Of a stretch of 64,000 nucleotides of DNA, positions 16,763 to 25,888 are shown one piece after another. How positions within the stretch are numbered: position 1 is the stretch's first letter; the number at the start of each line of letters is the position of its first letter. The notes under the pieces were generated by a model, which searched no databases, was not told where the DNA came from, and saw only the letters and a list, made by a program, of their open reading frames with translations. Origin of the DNA: Saprospiraceae bacterium (lineage in GTDB: Bacteria > Bacteroidota > Bacteroidia > Chitinophagales > Saprospiraceae); the NCBI GenBank assembly GCA_026129545.1, contig JAHCHX010000002.1, positions 434,001-498,000 on the forward strand, written 5' to 3'. A program made the translations under genes and the position numbers.

Positions 16763-17658
16763 ATTTTATCAATCAAAATCACAATCAACGATACTGGCAG
16801 ATGCACAAACGACATGAACATCTGCTTGCGAGCTGCCGCTCTCGAACACTCTTTGAAAAGCCTCCAACAAAGCAAGGCCCAATAGGCATTTAGCCCAACA
16901 AGGAGCATCGTGGCCCATGTTCCAACGTATCCTAGCGACCATCCCAGCAGCGCGTTGCCCACCATAAGAATACAAAAAGCAAAGGAGAGCAACCCGGTCG
17001 TGGAATCTTTCACGCCATTTTTCGACGGCAGAAGATAGAACCCGGCTTTTTTGTAGTCGTCATCCGCCAACCATGCCACCGCCCAGAAATGAGGAAATTG
17101 CCACAAGAACTGGAGCGTGAACAGCATGAAGGCCATTGGCGAAATAAATCCCTCGTGCACCACGCAGCCGATGATGAGCGGAAGTGCCCCGGGCACTGCA
17201 CCCACCACCACCGAAAGCGGCGTGGAGCGTTTGAGTGGCGTGTAAACAAAGGCATAACTCATCAACGACAAGGTGCCGAGAAACCCGGCGAGCGGGTTGA
17301 AAAACGAAAGCACCGTGATGCCAGCCATCGCCATCAATCCTGCCCACAAGACAGCTTTCGACACGCTCATGCGCCCAGTAGCGATAGGACGGTTGGCCGT
17401 TCGAGGCATCAACTTGTCGTAATCGCGCTCAAGCACCTGATTCAACGCATTGGCCGCCCCCGTCACCATGAAACCACCAAACGCCAGTAGCCCCATCACC
17501 GTCCAATCCACGTCGCCTCCACACACAATCGCGTAGGACATTACCGCAGAAAAAAGAACTAACAAGGTCAACTTGAATTTTACCAACAGACCAAAATCGG
17601 TGACTGATTGAGTCAAGCCTTCCCAAATTGATACTTGCTTTACAGAGTTGCGCTCCAT
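16756..17658 (-). CDS. ctaB: Protoheme IX farnesyltransferase (heme O synthase)
   Basis: This UbiA-family enzyme (also called CyoE) attaches a farnesyl group to protoheme to make heme O, the precursor of heme A for the oxidase. The 300 residues give about nine membrane helices. The first polyprenyl-binding motif is NALNQVLERDYDKLMPRTANRP (N-x3-D-x2-D type), followed by RSTPLSVVVGAVPGALPLIIG; the second acidic motif is FWAVAWLADDDYKKAGFYLLP. The gene lies 111 bases after ctaD on the same strand. No heme A synthase (ctaA) gene is in the window. Confidence 0.95.
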   Translation of the reverse strand: MERNSVKQVSIWEGLTQSVTDFGLLVKFKLTLLVLFSAVMSYAIVCGGDVDWTVMGLLAFGGFMVTGAANALNQVLERDYDKLMPRTANRPIATGRMSVSKAVLWAGLMAMAGITVLSFFNPLAGFLGTLSLMSYAFVYTPLKRSTPLSVVVGAVPGALPLIIGCVVHEGFISPMAFMLFTLQFLWQFPHFWAVAWLADDDYKKAGFYLLPSKNGVKDSTTGLLSFAFCILMVGNALLGWSLGYVGTWATMLLVGLNAYWALLCWRLFKECSRAAARKQMFMSFVHLPVSLIVILIDKII

Positions 17659-17665
17659 TTTATTT

Positions 17666-17742
17666 GTTTATGAAGGTTGATAATGAGTTTATAAGGTTGA
17701 TATTTTGATTCGAAGAATTGACTTTTATCAACATTCATAAAC
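17666..17742. repeat. Inverted repeat between ctaD and ctaB
   Basis: GTTTATGAAGGTTGATAA at 17666-17683 pairs with 17725-17742 at 17 of 18 positions. Further GTTGATA / TTATCAAC copies lie between and after the arms up to 17762, so several alternative stems are possible. Confidence 0.6.
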
Positions 17743-17769
17743 CCTTTATCAACTTTTATCAACCTCGAA

Positions 17770-19623
17770 TCAATGCCCGTGGTCATGCTCGCCTTCTTTC
17801 AAAGGCACAAACTGTGCGATGAACTCCTCGCCGCCTTTGCCGTAGTCGTAAGCCCAGCGTTGGGTGGTCGGGATGTTGCCTGGCCAGTTGCCGTGGCCCG
17901 GTTTAATCGGCGTGGTCCATTCCAGCGTGTTGGAGCCCCATGGGTTTTTCACCGTCAACTTGCGACCACTAAAAACAGAATAGAAGAAATTGATGATGAA
18001 CAACACTTGAAGGAAAAACACCACAATGGCCGCAATTGTGATAAACTGGTTCAAACTCACAAAATGCTTGAAAGAGTCGAAATTGTCAATGGCGTAGTAA
18101 CGACGCGGCACACCCGCCATGCCCGTGTAGTGCATGGGCCAGAAAATCAGGTAAGCACCAATCAAAGTGCCCCAAAAGTGAATCTTGCCAAGCGTCTCAT
18201 TCATGAAACGGCTAAACATTTTCGGGAACCAGTGATACACGCCCGCGAACATCCCAAAGAATGCCGCGATACCCATCACAATGTGGAAGTGAGCCACCAC
18301 GAAATAGGTGTCGTGCAATTGAATGTCAATCGCTGAGTTGCCAAGGAAAATACCTGTCAAACCACCAGAAATGAACATGGACACGAAGCCGAGTGCAAAC
18401 AAACTGGCCGAATTGAAGCGGAAGTTTGAGCCATACACCGTCGAAATCCAGTTGAACACCTTGATAGCCGACGGCACGGCGATAATCAGTGTAAACACCA
18501 CAAAGAAGTTACTGATGAATGGATTAACACCTGACATAAACATGTGGTGCGCCCACACGATGAACGAAAGGAATCCAATCGCCAGAATCGAATATACCAT
18601 CGCACGGTAGCCGAAAATCGGCTTGCGAGCGTGCACCGACAGCACTTCCGACACGATACCCATCGCCGGAAGGATGATGATATACACCTCCGGGTGACCG
18701 AGGAACCAAAACAAGTGCTGATACAAAATCGGGCTACCACCGATGCGGTCGAGAATTTGACCACCCACAATAATCTCGCTCAGATAGAAAGACGTGCCCA
18801 TGCTGCGGTCGAACACCAACAACAACAGACCGGAAAACAGCACCGGGAACGACAACACGCCGAGGATGGCCGTGATAAGTATTGCCCAAATCGTCAGCGG
18901 CATACGCCACATCGTCATGCCTTTCGTGCGCAGGTTCAGGATGGTCGTGATATAGTTGATACCACCCAAGAGCGACGACACCACAAAGAGCGACATGGCT
19001 ACTATCCACATCGTCATGCCCGCCTTGGAGCCGTCAGATGCTTGACCCAAGGCGCTCAATGGCGGATAGGCCGTCCATCCACCGGAGAAAGGCCCTGTGC
19101 TCAAGAACAACGACAGGAACATCACGACCCCGGCGAGGAAGAAGAACCAATACGACATGGCGTTGAGCAGCGGCGAAGCCATATCGCGTGCGCCGATTTG
19201 CAACGGTATAAGCAGGTTGGCAAACGTGCCGCTCAACCCGGCCGTGAGCACGAAGAACACGAGAATCGTGCCGTGCATGGTCACCAATGCGTAATAGAAC
19301 TCAGGGTCGAGTTTGCCGATGCCCGCGTCGTTCACCTGAATCCACTTTCCCAAAAGCGGCTTGAGCCAAGCCAAGTCGGCTTCAGGAAAGCCCAGCTGCA
19401 AACGAAAAACGATGGACATCGCAGCGCCGATGAAAGCCCAAAAAATCCCCGTGATAAGGAACTGACGGGCAATGATTTTGTGGTCGGTGCTAAAAATGTA
19501 CGTCGTCAGAAAATTCGACTGAAACTTGTCGCCGTGATGATGCTCATGAAAATGGTCATCATAACCCAGTTCTTGGGTGAGTTTTTCTTCCAAAGTGTCG
19601 GCGGCGGTTACTGCGTGAGCCAT
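17770..19623 (-). CDS. ctaD: Cytochrome c oxidase subunit I
   Basis: The catalytic subunit reduces oxygen to water at the heme a3-CuB site in the inner membrane. The 617 residues contain all expected ligands: H117 in TMHGTILVFF (low-spin heme), H310 with the cross-linking Y314 in WFLGHPEVYIIILP, H359/H360 in VWAHHMFMSG (CuB), and H445 and H447 in FVVAHFHIVMG (heme a3 and low-spin heme). The N-terminus is histidine-rich (HFHEHHHGDK). The motif set is that of an A-type oxidase with the H-Y pair. It is 62 bases downstream of the subunit II fusion gene and probably co-transcribed. Confidence 0.96.
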   Translation of the reverse strand: MAHAVTAADTLEEKLTQELGYDDHFHEHHHGDKFQSNFLTTYIFSTDHKIIARQFLITGIFWAFIGAAMSIVFRLQLGFPEADLAWLKPLLGKWIQVNDAGIGKLDPEFYYALVTMHGTILVFFVLTAGLSGTFANLLIPLQIGARDMASPLLNAMSYWFFFLAGVVMFLSLFLSTGPFSGGWTAYPPLSALGQASDGSKAGMTMWIVAMSLFVVSSLLGGINYITTILNLRTKGMTMWRMPLTIWAILITAILGVLSFPVLFSGLLLLVFDRSMGTSFYLSEIIVGGQILDRIGGSPILYQHLFWFLGHPEVYIIILPAMGIVSEVLSVHARKPIFGYRAMVYSILAIGFLSFIVWAHHMFMSGVNPFISNFFVVFTLIIAVPSAIKVFNWISTVYGSNFRFNSASLFALGFVSMFISGGLTGIFLGNSAIDIQLHDTYFVVAHFHIVMGIAAFFGMFAGVYHWFPKMFSRFMNETLGKIHFWGTLIGAYLIFWPMHYTGMAGVPRRYYAIDNFDSFKHFVSLNQFITIAAIVVFFLQVLFIINFFYSVFSGRKLTVKNPWGSNTLEWTTPIKPGHGNWPGNIPTTQRWAYDYGKGGEEFIAQFVPLKEGEHDHGH

Positions 19624-19685
19624 AGCCAGAAATTTTGAGAATTTTTTTATTGAGAAAAACGCCGGGTTCGGTGTTTGCTTTTTAA

Positions 19686-21191
19686 TCAGGATGCCGGTGA
19701 CAAAATCGTAAATTCAGTCCTCCGGTTCTTAGCCCTGTTTTCATCCGAATCGTTCGGAACAAGCGGCTTGGTGTCGCCATAACCGCGAGGGCGCAGACGG
19801 CTTTCCGAGATGCCCCTGTCTGTCAGATACTTGACCACCGATGCAGCCCGCATCTGAGAAAGCAGGCGATTCTGCAACGGGTCGCCCACATCATCCGTGT
19901 GGCCCGCCACTTCAATCACCAAACTGGGATAAGTGTTCATGGCCGTCACCAAATTATCCAGTTCATAGCGGCTATCGGCGGTGAGGGTGGCCGAGCCGGT
20001 TTCAAAATTGACGTATTGGAGTGGAAGTGTCTTGTCAGCCGCATTGGTGGATTCCACCGCGTTTTTCATGCTTTCGCTAAACTGCTTAGCACGCTGCCGG
20101 ACCTCGATGTCCAGCACTTTGCCCTTGTTCGGGTCTTCGTCTTTACCGCGAATTTGCGACAGGTAAAACGACTCTTGCTGTCTGTACCATGCATCGTATT
20201 CTTCTTGTGTCACCACCTTGAAAATACGTTTCATCGAATAGTGTCCCTTGCCGCACAACTCCGCGCAGGCCAATTCATACTCGAATGCCTCCCACCGTTT
20301 TTTGCCGTTCGGCTCGGTGGGGTCGTTCGGGAGGTTGAAGTCGTCGTATTTGCGCAGTTCGTTGCGATATTCAGTGGTCGTCTTGATGGGGGTGAACACG
20401 AAATAGGTAGGCATACCTGGCACTGCGTCCATCTTCACGCGGAAGTGCGGCAAGTAAAAGTTGTGGAGTACATCCTTGGCAAGGATGCGCACTCGCACCT
20501 TTTTCCCTACGGGCAGCAACAATTCCTGACCCGGCACCACGTCGTCCCACGATTTTGGGTCATTAAAGTCAATACCCAACTGATTGTTGGCCGTTGTCAG
20601 TTTGTAATCGCGCGTTCCGATTTTCCCGTCGGGGCCTGGGTAGCGGATAATCCAGTTGAACTGTTGGCCAGTGGCTTCTATCTCCAAGTAGTCCTCATCA
20701 GGATTCACGTCAGCCATCACCGTGTTCCAAGCATTGAGGCCGCGCACCACAAGAATCGTCATCACCACTGCTGGGATGGCTGTCCAGATGAGCTCAAGGC
20801 GGTTGTCGTGGGCAATGAACTGCGCCTTCCGACCCTCCTGCCACCGATATTTGTAAGCAAACCAAAACAATGCGATATGCGTAATCACAAACACGATACC
20901 CGTGAGTATCAACGTGATATTGAACATACTGTCCAGAATATCGCCATGCGCAGAAGCCGCTTTGTGTGGGCCATAGCCCATCATCTCATTTTTGTATTCC
21001 CATGCGGAAATAAACACACCGACGAGAAACACAATCATGAAGCCGACCGAGAGCCAGCCATTCCATTTGCTGTTGTCGCGCAACACCTCACGCTCGCCTT
21101 TTATTTGGGCGGTGAGCTCGGTGACTCTACCGATTTGTACCAACACGATGGAGATGAGTATGACGCAGAGTAATATGATAAGCGCAGTCAT
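19686..21191 (-). CDS. Cytochrome c oxidase subunit II fused to an OmpA-like domain
   Basis: Subunit II takes electrons from cytochrome c at its CuA centre. The 501 residues show four hydrophobic helices (about 2-20, 46-65, 91-113, 132-155), two more than the classic subunit. The CuA cupredoxin domain follows with all ligands: H243 in DVLHNFYLPHF, then C309, E311, C313, H317 and M320 in CAELCGKGHYSM. After a linker (about 340-390) an OmpA-family C-terminal domain runs from about 392 to 497: YVNFETGSATL, then HTDDVGDPLQNRLLSQMRAA with D433 and R448 at the usual peptidoglycan-contact positions, and RPRGYGDTKPLVPN. No cytochrome c domain is attached. The domain faces the periplasm, so it could bind the cell wall. 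Both parts are clear; the tether role is inferred. Confidence 0.93.
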   Translation of the reverse strand: MTALIILLCVILISIVLVQIGRVTELTAQIKGEREVLRDNSKWNGWLSVGFMIVFLVGVFISAWEYKNEMMGYGPHKAASAHGDILDSMFNITLILTGIVFVITHIALFWFAYKYRWQEGRKAQFIAHDNRLELIWTAIPAVVMTILVVRGLNAWNTVMADVNPDEDYLEIEATGQQFNWIIRYPGPDGKIGTRDYKLTTANNQLGIDFNDPKSWDDVVPGQELLLPVGKKVRVRILAKDVLHNFYLPHFRVKMDAVPGMPTYFVFTPIKTTTEYRNELRKYDDFNLPNDPTEPNGKKRWEAFEYELACAELCGKGHYSMKRIFKVVTQEEYDAWYRQQESFYLSQIRGKDEDPNKGKVLDIEVRQRAKQFSESMKNAVESTNAADKTLPLQYVNFETGSATLTADSRYELDNLVTAMNTYPSLVIEVAGHTDDVGDPLQNRLLSQMRAASVVKYLTDRGISESRLRPRGYGDTKPLVPNDSDENRAKNRRTEFTILSPAS

Positions 21192-21281
21192 TGAAATGTT
21201 TTTTTGCTTTAACCCAAAGGTAAAAAAGTTGTTCGGAGCGTATCAAAACACCATTCTTGATTAGAACGGCTATAAATATCA

Positions 21282-22862
21282 TCAGTGATGAGCGTGGCCT
21301 TTTGCCTCCAACTCGGTTTCGATGAGTGCCCCTGTTTCGTGATGAAGGCTCTCTTCCAAGAATGGGTCTTTATGCGGCACCAAGGAAACACGCTCAAGCT
21401 GGCGGAAGAAAAAGAAGAGGAAGAGGCTCAAAAAGCCAATCATCGTCCCAATATCTTCCAAGCCCGGAATAGTGAAGCCAAGACGGAACCCGCTCGGCTC
21501 GCCCCCCCCTGTTCCGTGCCCATGTCCGTCGTCGTGTCCGCCACCGCCGCCGTGGTCGGCGTGGTCTGCTGGCGAAGGCGCGGGAGCGGCGGCCACCGCT
21601 GTTTCGGCACTCTTCGAGGCCGCGTTGTCCGACTGGTGGTCGGCAGCAGCATGTGAAACAGCAGCGTCCTCATGTTGAGGAGCGTCGTGGGAGGCATCGT
21701 CGTGATGCGCAGCGGCATCCGAGATGGGTGCAGCCTCGCGCGATTTGCTGCTATGGTGCCCGCCTTCTGCCAGTTCCTTCGCTTCAAAGGCGGCGATGCG
21801 AGCGCCGGGCTTTATCATGTAGAAATAATCCCACCAGTGGCCGAAGAAAACGATGAGCGCCACAAAGAACATAGTACCCAATTTGCGCTTCGTGTCGTTG
21901 CGCATGAGGATAAAGAACGGAGCCACGAAGTTCATCAGGAGATTGCCCCAGAACAACACGGGATAGTGTGTCATGCGCTCGTTGAAGTAAATCGTCTCCT
22001 CACCGTTGTTGGCATACCAAATCAGCATGAACTGGTCGAACCACAGATAAGTCCAGAATACGCTGATGCCAAACATGAACTTGCCCATGTCGTGCAAGTG
22101 GTCTGGGCCGACATATTCCATGTAGCCCCTCGATTTCAAGAAAATGATGAGCAAGATGGTAAGCGCGATGGAGCCAAGCCAGACCGAGGCGGTGGAATAC
22201 CAAGCAAACATGGTGCTGTACCAATGCGGGTCAATGGACATCATCACCAGCCATATAAAGACCGGACTGAGAAATCCACCGATGGGCAAGAATGAGGCTG
22301 ACCACCTGCGGATTTTTTTATAGTAGTCGAAAGAGGCGGTCTCCTCCGTATCCTGAGCGATGGAGAGTTTGCGCACATTGCGATACCAGAAATACCACAA
22401 TCCGAGAAAACCCATAGCGGCGATGGTGTAGAAAACAGGGTTCAAAAAACCCTTTTTGCCCGCGATGATTCGGTCGTAATGCGGGGCGGCTGGGTCCGTC
22501 ACGTTGACATTGGGGTCATTCCAATGATAAAGGTGATGGAAGTGCCCCCAGACACCCAGCGTGATGATGGCCATGAGAATCAGGCCGACCCCCATGAACC
22601 CACCCATTGCCTCATAGACCCGACGGATGACGGTGTTCCATCCCGCAAACGCAGTAATCTGCGCGCACATGAAGAACATGGCCAAAAAAGCGATGCCGGT
22701 GAAATAGACCGAATTGTGCAGGATATTGGTCCAAAAACGGGTGTGGTATTCATCATCATTGATGAACGTGAGCAAAAGGCAAAGCACACCCAGCGCCATC
22801 CCGCCGAAGAGGACGCGCTTGGTTTTGCCTTCAAATACAAATTGCGTATTGGTCAGATTCAT
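21282..22862 (-). CDS. actF: Alternative complex III subunit ActF
   Basis: ActF is an NrfD-like integral membrane subunit of alternative complex III, the quinol:cytochrome c oxidoreductase that replaces cytochrome bc1. The 526 residues give about ten helices (for example GMALGVLCLLLTFI, YFTGIAFLAMFFMCAQI, LGVWGHFHHLYHW, LWFDQFMLIWYANNGEETIY). Between the last two helices, about residues 365-465, is a long soluble insertion rich in His, Ala, Asp and Gly, ending in a glycine/histidine tract (HGGGGGHDDGHGHG). The final helix (GFLSLFLFFFFRQL) follows. The gene is between actE and the oxidase subunit II fusion, all leftward. Confidence 0.93.
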   Translation of the reverse strand: MNLTNTQFVFEGKTKRVLFGGMALGVLCLLLTFINDDEYHTRFWTNILHNSVYFTGIAFLAMFFMCAQITAFAGWNTVIRRVYEAMGGFMGVGLILMAIITLGVWGHFHHLYHWNDPNVNVTDPAAPHYDRIIAGKKGFLNPVFYTIAAMGFLGLWYFWYRNVRKLSIAQDTEETASFDYYKKIRRWSASFLPIGGFLSPVFIWLVMMSIDPHWYSTMFAWYSTASVWLGSIALTILLIIFLKSRGYMEYVGPDHLHDMGKFMFGISVFWTYLWFDQFMLIWYANNGEETIYFNERMTHYPVLFWGNLLMNFVAPFFILMRNDTKRKLGTMFFVALIVFFGHWWDYFYMIKPGARIAAFEAKELAEGGHHSSKSREAAPISDAAAHHDDASHDAPQHEDAAVSHAAADHQSDNAASKSAETAVAAAPAPSPADHADHGGGGGHDDGHGHGTGGGEPSGFRLGFTIPGLEDIGTMIGFLSLFLFFFFRQLERVSLVPHKDPFLEESLHHETGALIETELEAKGHAHH

Positions 22863-22945
22863 ATCGCAAAATCAGGCTTGGCCCGATAAATTTTGTTTCT
22901 TGAATAGTTTTCAACATGGCGTTTTATTCGCCGTAGGCCAAATTT

Positions 22946-23647
22946 TTACTTTGTCTGAAGCGAGCGGATGTAGTGAATCACCTGCCAGCGTTCCTCGTAG
23001 GAAAGTTTGTCCGCATAGCTGCCCATCACGTTTTTGCCATACATGATGGAGAAATAGAAGCGGCCTTCCTTGGCCTCGACCATGTCTGGACCGACAAGAT
23101 TTTTGGGCTGAGCGGGATACTTGCTATCGGGCATGGTCACCAGCCATCCCTCACCGTTGCCTTTTTCTCCATGACAGATGGCACACTGCACATCGTAGAG
23201 TGCCTTGCCACGCTCAAGACCACTTTTAGTAACTGGGAAGGGGTTGGTCGTGATTTCCTGCTCGCAGCGAAGGCGGTCGTCCTCCGTGTTTTCGTAGTAG
23301 AATGGCACTTGGCCGTTCACTGGCGCTGCAATGGCGTTGGGCGCATTTTTGCCGCGCACCACATCAATAGCCGAAGCGTCGCCATAGTGCACCGCTGTGT
23401 AGCCACGAGGGATGGTACCGTTCACGCTGCCACGCGGCTGCGACAGCTCTGCCTTGGTGAAGACGCTCTTGTCTCCGTCCCAGTGGTTCCAAGAGTAAGC
23501 ATTGTACTGATTGGCCTCGTAGCCGACAGAGTGATACATATCGGGCATATATTCATGGCCCGTCTTGTTGATGCCTGCTGGAGAGCACACAGAAAAAAGC
23601 CAAGCAAACAAGGCTATTCCGACTATTGCGCCAAGTGCGTATTTCAT
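22946..23647 (-). CDS. actE: Alternative complex III subunit ActE, mono-heme cytochrome c
   Basis: A 233-residue periplasmic cytochrome. The N-terminal hydrophobic stretch ends in FSVCSP, where C21 is likely lipidated, anchoring it to the membrane. The heme-binding motif is CAICH in YDVQCAICHGEKGNGEG near residue 157, and the probable sixth ligand is the methionine in GKNVMGSYADKL. It would pass electrons from the ActA hemes toward the CuA centre of the oxidase encoded downstream. The region around PDMYHSVGYEANQYN at the N-terminus matches the usual ActE layout. Confidence 0.93.
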   Translation of the reverse strand: MKYALGAIVGIALFAWLFSVCSPAGINKTGHEYMPDMYHSVGYEANQYNAYSWNHWDGDKSVFTKAELSQPRGSVNGTIPRGYTAVHYGDASAIDVVRGKNAPNAIAAPVNGQVPFYYENTEDDRLRCEQEITTNPFPVTKSGLERGKALYDVQCAICHGEKGNGEGWLVTMPDSKYPAQPKNLVGPDMVEAKEGRFYFSIMYGKNVMGSYADKLSYEERWQVIHYIRSLQTK

Positions 23648-23760
23648 CTTTTTGTTAATTCGTTGAATTTGTTGGTTTGCTGATTTGCAATTGCTCGGAG
23701 CGGCGAAATGTCAATTCGTGATTTTCAAATCAACCAATCAACATCTCTACAAATCACCAC

Positions 23761-24291
23761 TTAAATCGTTTTCACGTTCACCTCCGCCGCGCCGGTTTTG
23801 GTGAAAAAGCCTTGCAAGTTTTTGACATCGCCTTCCGGGGCTTCCGTCACGTCGAATGCAAGGCAAAACTTGTCGTCCGTGATGCGATTGTCCAAAATCT
23901 TGGCTTTCACGCCCGGCCACATTCCGCAAATCGTGTAGAAGGTGATGGTCATGCCCCAAGCGGAATACAAGACCGTGTTTTCAAAAATGATGGGAATAAA
24001 TGCCGGCACCGACCAATATGGCTTGCCGCCAAAAACGATGGGCCAATCGCTGGTGAAAATCCATGTCATGGCCAAGAAAGCGAACAAGGCACCGATAGAG
24101 CCATAGATAAAGCCCATGATGTGCAAGCGGCTTTCTTTCAGACCAAGAATAGGGTCGAGGCCATGCACAGGAAAGGGTGTGTAGACATCCATGATGTCCA
24201 AATGCTGCGCATGTGCCGCCTTGACAGCGCTTTTCAGTTCTTCTTCGTCGTTGTAAAGCCCGTAGAGGACTTTTTTGCTTTGAGCAGCCAT
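23761..24291 (-). CDS. actD: Alternative complex III subunit ActD (DUF3341)
   Basis: A 176-residue membrane protein of the DUF3341 family. It begins with a soluble part containing YGLYNDEEELKSAVKAAHAQHLDIMDVYTPFPVHGLD, followed by two membrane helices (IMGFIYGSIGALFAFLAMTWIF and IPIIFENTVLYSAWGMTITFYTICG) and a soluble C-terminus. ActD contacts the NrfD-like subunits in alternative complex III and has no cofactor. It lies 71 bases after actC and 113 before actE; the latter gap contains an imperfect inverted repeat. Confidence 0.93.
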   Translation of the reverse strand: MAAQSKKVLYGLYNDEEELKSAVKAAHAQHLDIMDVYTPFPVHGLDPILGLKESRLHIMGFIYGSIGALFAFLAMTWIFTSDWPIVFGGKPYWSVPAFIPIIFENTVLYSAWGMTITFYTICGMWPGVKAKILDNRITDDKFCLAFDVTEAPEGDVKNLQGFFTKTGAAEVNVKTI

Positions 24292-24362
24292 TTATTCTTG
24301 AGTATTAAGAGTTTAGCGATAATTGATGAATGAGCGTCGAAATCAAGAGCGTCAACCTTTTA

Positions 24363-25796
24363 TCAACCCTCATCCACTTTTTTCGATACTGGCTCGGTTT
24401 GCGATGCGTGGCCGTGCGCCTTTTTAGCCTTGGGGCCGATGTATTGGTCGCCTGCCACCTTCAGGATGGCTTTCACTTCCGCCACCGCCACCACTGGGGC
24501 CACGCGGCAGAAGACCAAATAGCAGAAGAAGAAAACGCCCATAGTGCCGAGGAACATGGAGATTTCCACCCAAGTGGGGCTGTAAAGGCTCCAAGAAGAG
24601 GGCAAGAAATCACGCGCCAGCGTCGTGGGGATGATGACGAAACGCTCAAACCACATACCGATGTTGATGATGATGGACATGAAGAACGTCCACCACACGC
24701 TGCGGCGAATCCTGCGCGACCAGAACAACTGCGGGCTAACGACATTGCAGAACATCATGCCGAAGTATGACCACCAATAGGGGCCAAACACGCGGTTGTA
24801 AAAAGCGAATTGTTCGTAGATGTAACCCGAGTACCACGCCACGAACAGCTCCGTGAGGTATGCCACACCGACTATCGTACCCGTGAGCACGATGATTTTG
24901 TTCATGGATTCGATGTGGTTGATAGTGATGTATTCTTGCAAACCCAGCACTTTGCGGGTGATAATCATCAGCGTTTGCACCATGGCAAACCCAGAGAACA
25001 CTGCGCCCGCAACAAAGTACGGCGGGAAGATGGTGGTGTGCCAGCCCGGCAACACCGATGTGGCAAAGTCGAACGACACGATGGTGTGTACCGAAAGCAC
25101 CAGTGGGGTGGAAAGACCAGCCAACACGAGCGAGAGCGATTCGTGGCGCTGCCAGTGCTTGGCGCTACCTGTCCAGCCAAATGAGAATATCTCGTACATC
25201 CGGCGACGAAAGCCACTGGCGCGGTCGCGGATGGTGGCAAGGTCAGGCACAAGGCCCGTGTACCAGAACAGTATGGAAACGGAGAAATAAGTCGAGATAG
25301 CGAAAATGTCCCAGAGCAGCGGCGAGTTGAAGTTCGTCCAGAGCGGGCCGCGCGTATTCGGGAATGGAATGGTGAAAAACGCCATCCATACGCGCCCCAT
25401 GTGGAAGATGGGGAACTGGCCTGCGCATATCACCGCGAAGATGGTCATGGCCTCGGCGGCGCGGTTCACACCGGTGCGCCAACGCTGGCGGAAGAGCAGC
25501 AAAATGGCCGAGATGAGCGTGCCTGCGTGACCGATACCAATCCACCACACGAAGTTGGTGATGTCCCAACCCCAGTTGACGGTGCGGTTCAGGTTCCAAG
25601 AGCCAATGCCCTTCCAGACCGTCCACACGATGGCAAAGACATAGAGGCCAACTAAGGCGGTTGACAAGGCAAAGACGACAATCCACTCCCTCGAAGGAGT
25701 CTTCTCGGTAGGCGAGCACAAGTCTTCCGTGATTTGGTGGTAAGACTTGTTGCCTTCAATCAAAACGTGCCGTACAGGTGCGACTGGTTGAGACAT
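24363..25796 (-). CDS. actC: Alternative complex III subunit ActC, NrfD/polysulfide reductase family
   Basis: ActC is the quinol-binding NrfD-like membrane subunit next to the iron-sulfur subunit ActB. The 477 residues contain about ten helices; motifs include INWG-like NWGWDITNFVWWIGIGHAGTLISAILLLF, RAAEAMTIFAVICAGQFPIFHMGR, SVHTIVSFDFATSVLPGWHTTIFPPYFVAGAVFSG and YSGYIYEQFAFYNRVFGPYWW. These match NrfD proteins in which the GHAG and VSFDFA motifs contribute to the quinol site. Histidines and the Asp in DFATS are intact. The gene follows actB after 92 bases and precedes actD after 71. Confidence 0.95.
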   Translation of the reverse strand: MSQPVAPVRHVLIEGNKSYHQITEDLCSPTEKTPSREWIVVFALSTALVGLYVFAIVWTVWKGIGSWNLNRTVNWGWDITNFVWWIGIGHAGTLISAILLLFRQRWRTGVNRAAEAMTIFAVICAGQFPIFHMGRVWMAFFTIPFPNTRGPLWTNFNSPLLWDIFAISTYFSVSILFWYTGLVPDLATIRDRASGFRRRMYEIFSFGWTGSAKHWQRHESLSLVLAGLSTPLVLSVHTIVSFDFATSVLPGWHTTIFPPYFVAGAVFSGFAMVQTLMIITRKVLGLQEYITINHIESMNKIIVLTGTIVGVAYLTELFVAWYSGYIYEQFAFYNRVFGPYWWSYFGMMFCNVVSPQLFWSRRIRRSVWWTFFMSIIINIGMWFERFVIIPTTLARDFLPSSWSLYSPTWVEISMFLGTMGVFFFCYLVFCRVAPVVAVAEVKAILKVAGDQYIGPKAKKAHGHASQTEPVSKKVDEG

Positions 25797-25888
25797 AATT
25801 TTTTAAAATTATGAACGATGAATGCAGAATGATGAATTTGCACGTCGTGGCGCCAGTTATTCATCGTTTGTCATTCATCATTTGTCAT

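Noticed and set aside
18544..19638. 364-codon open frame on the plus strand
   Set aside because: Antisense to ctaD, rich in His, Arg and Gln as expected from reverse-reading membrane helices.
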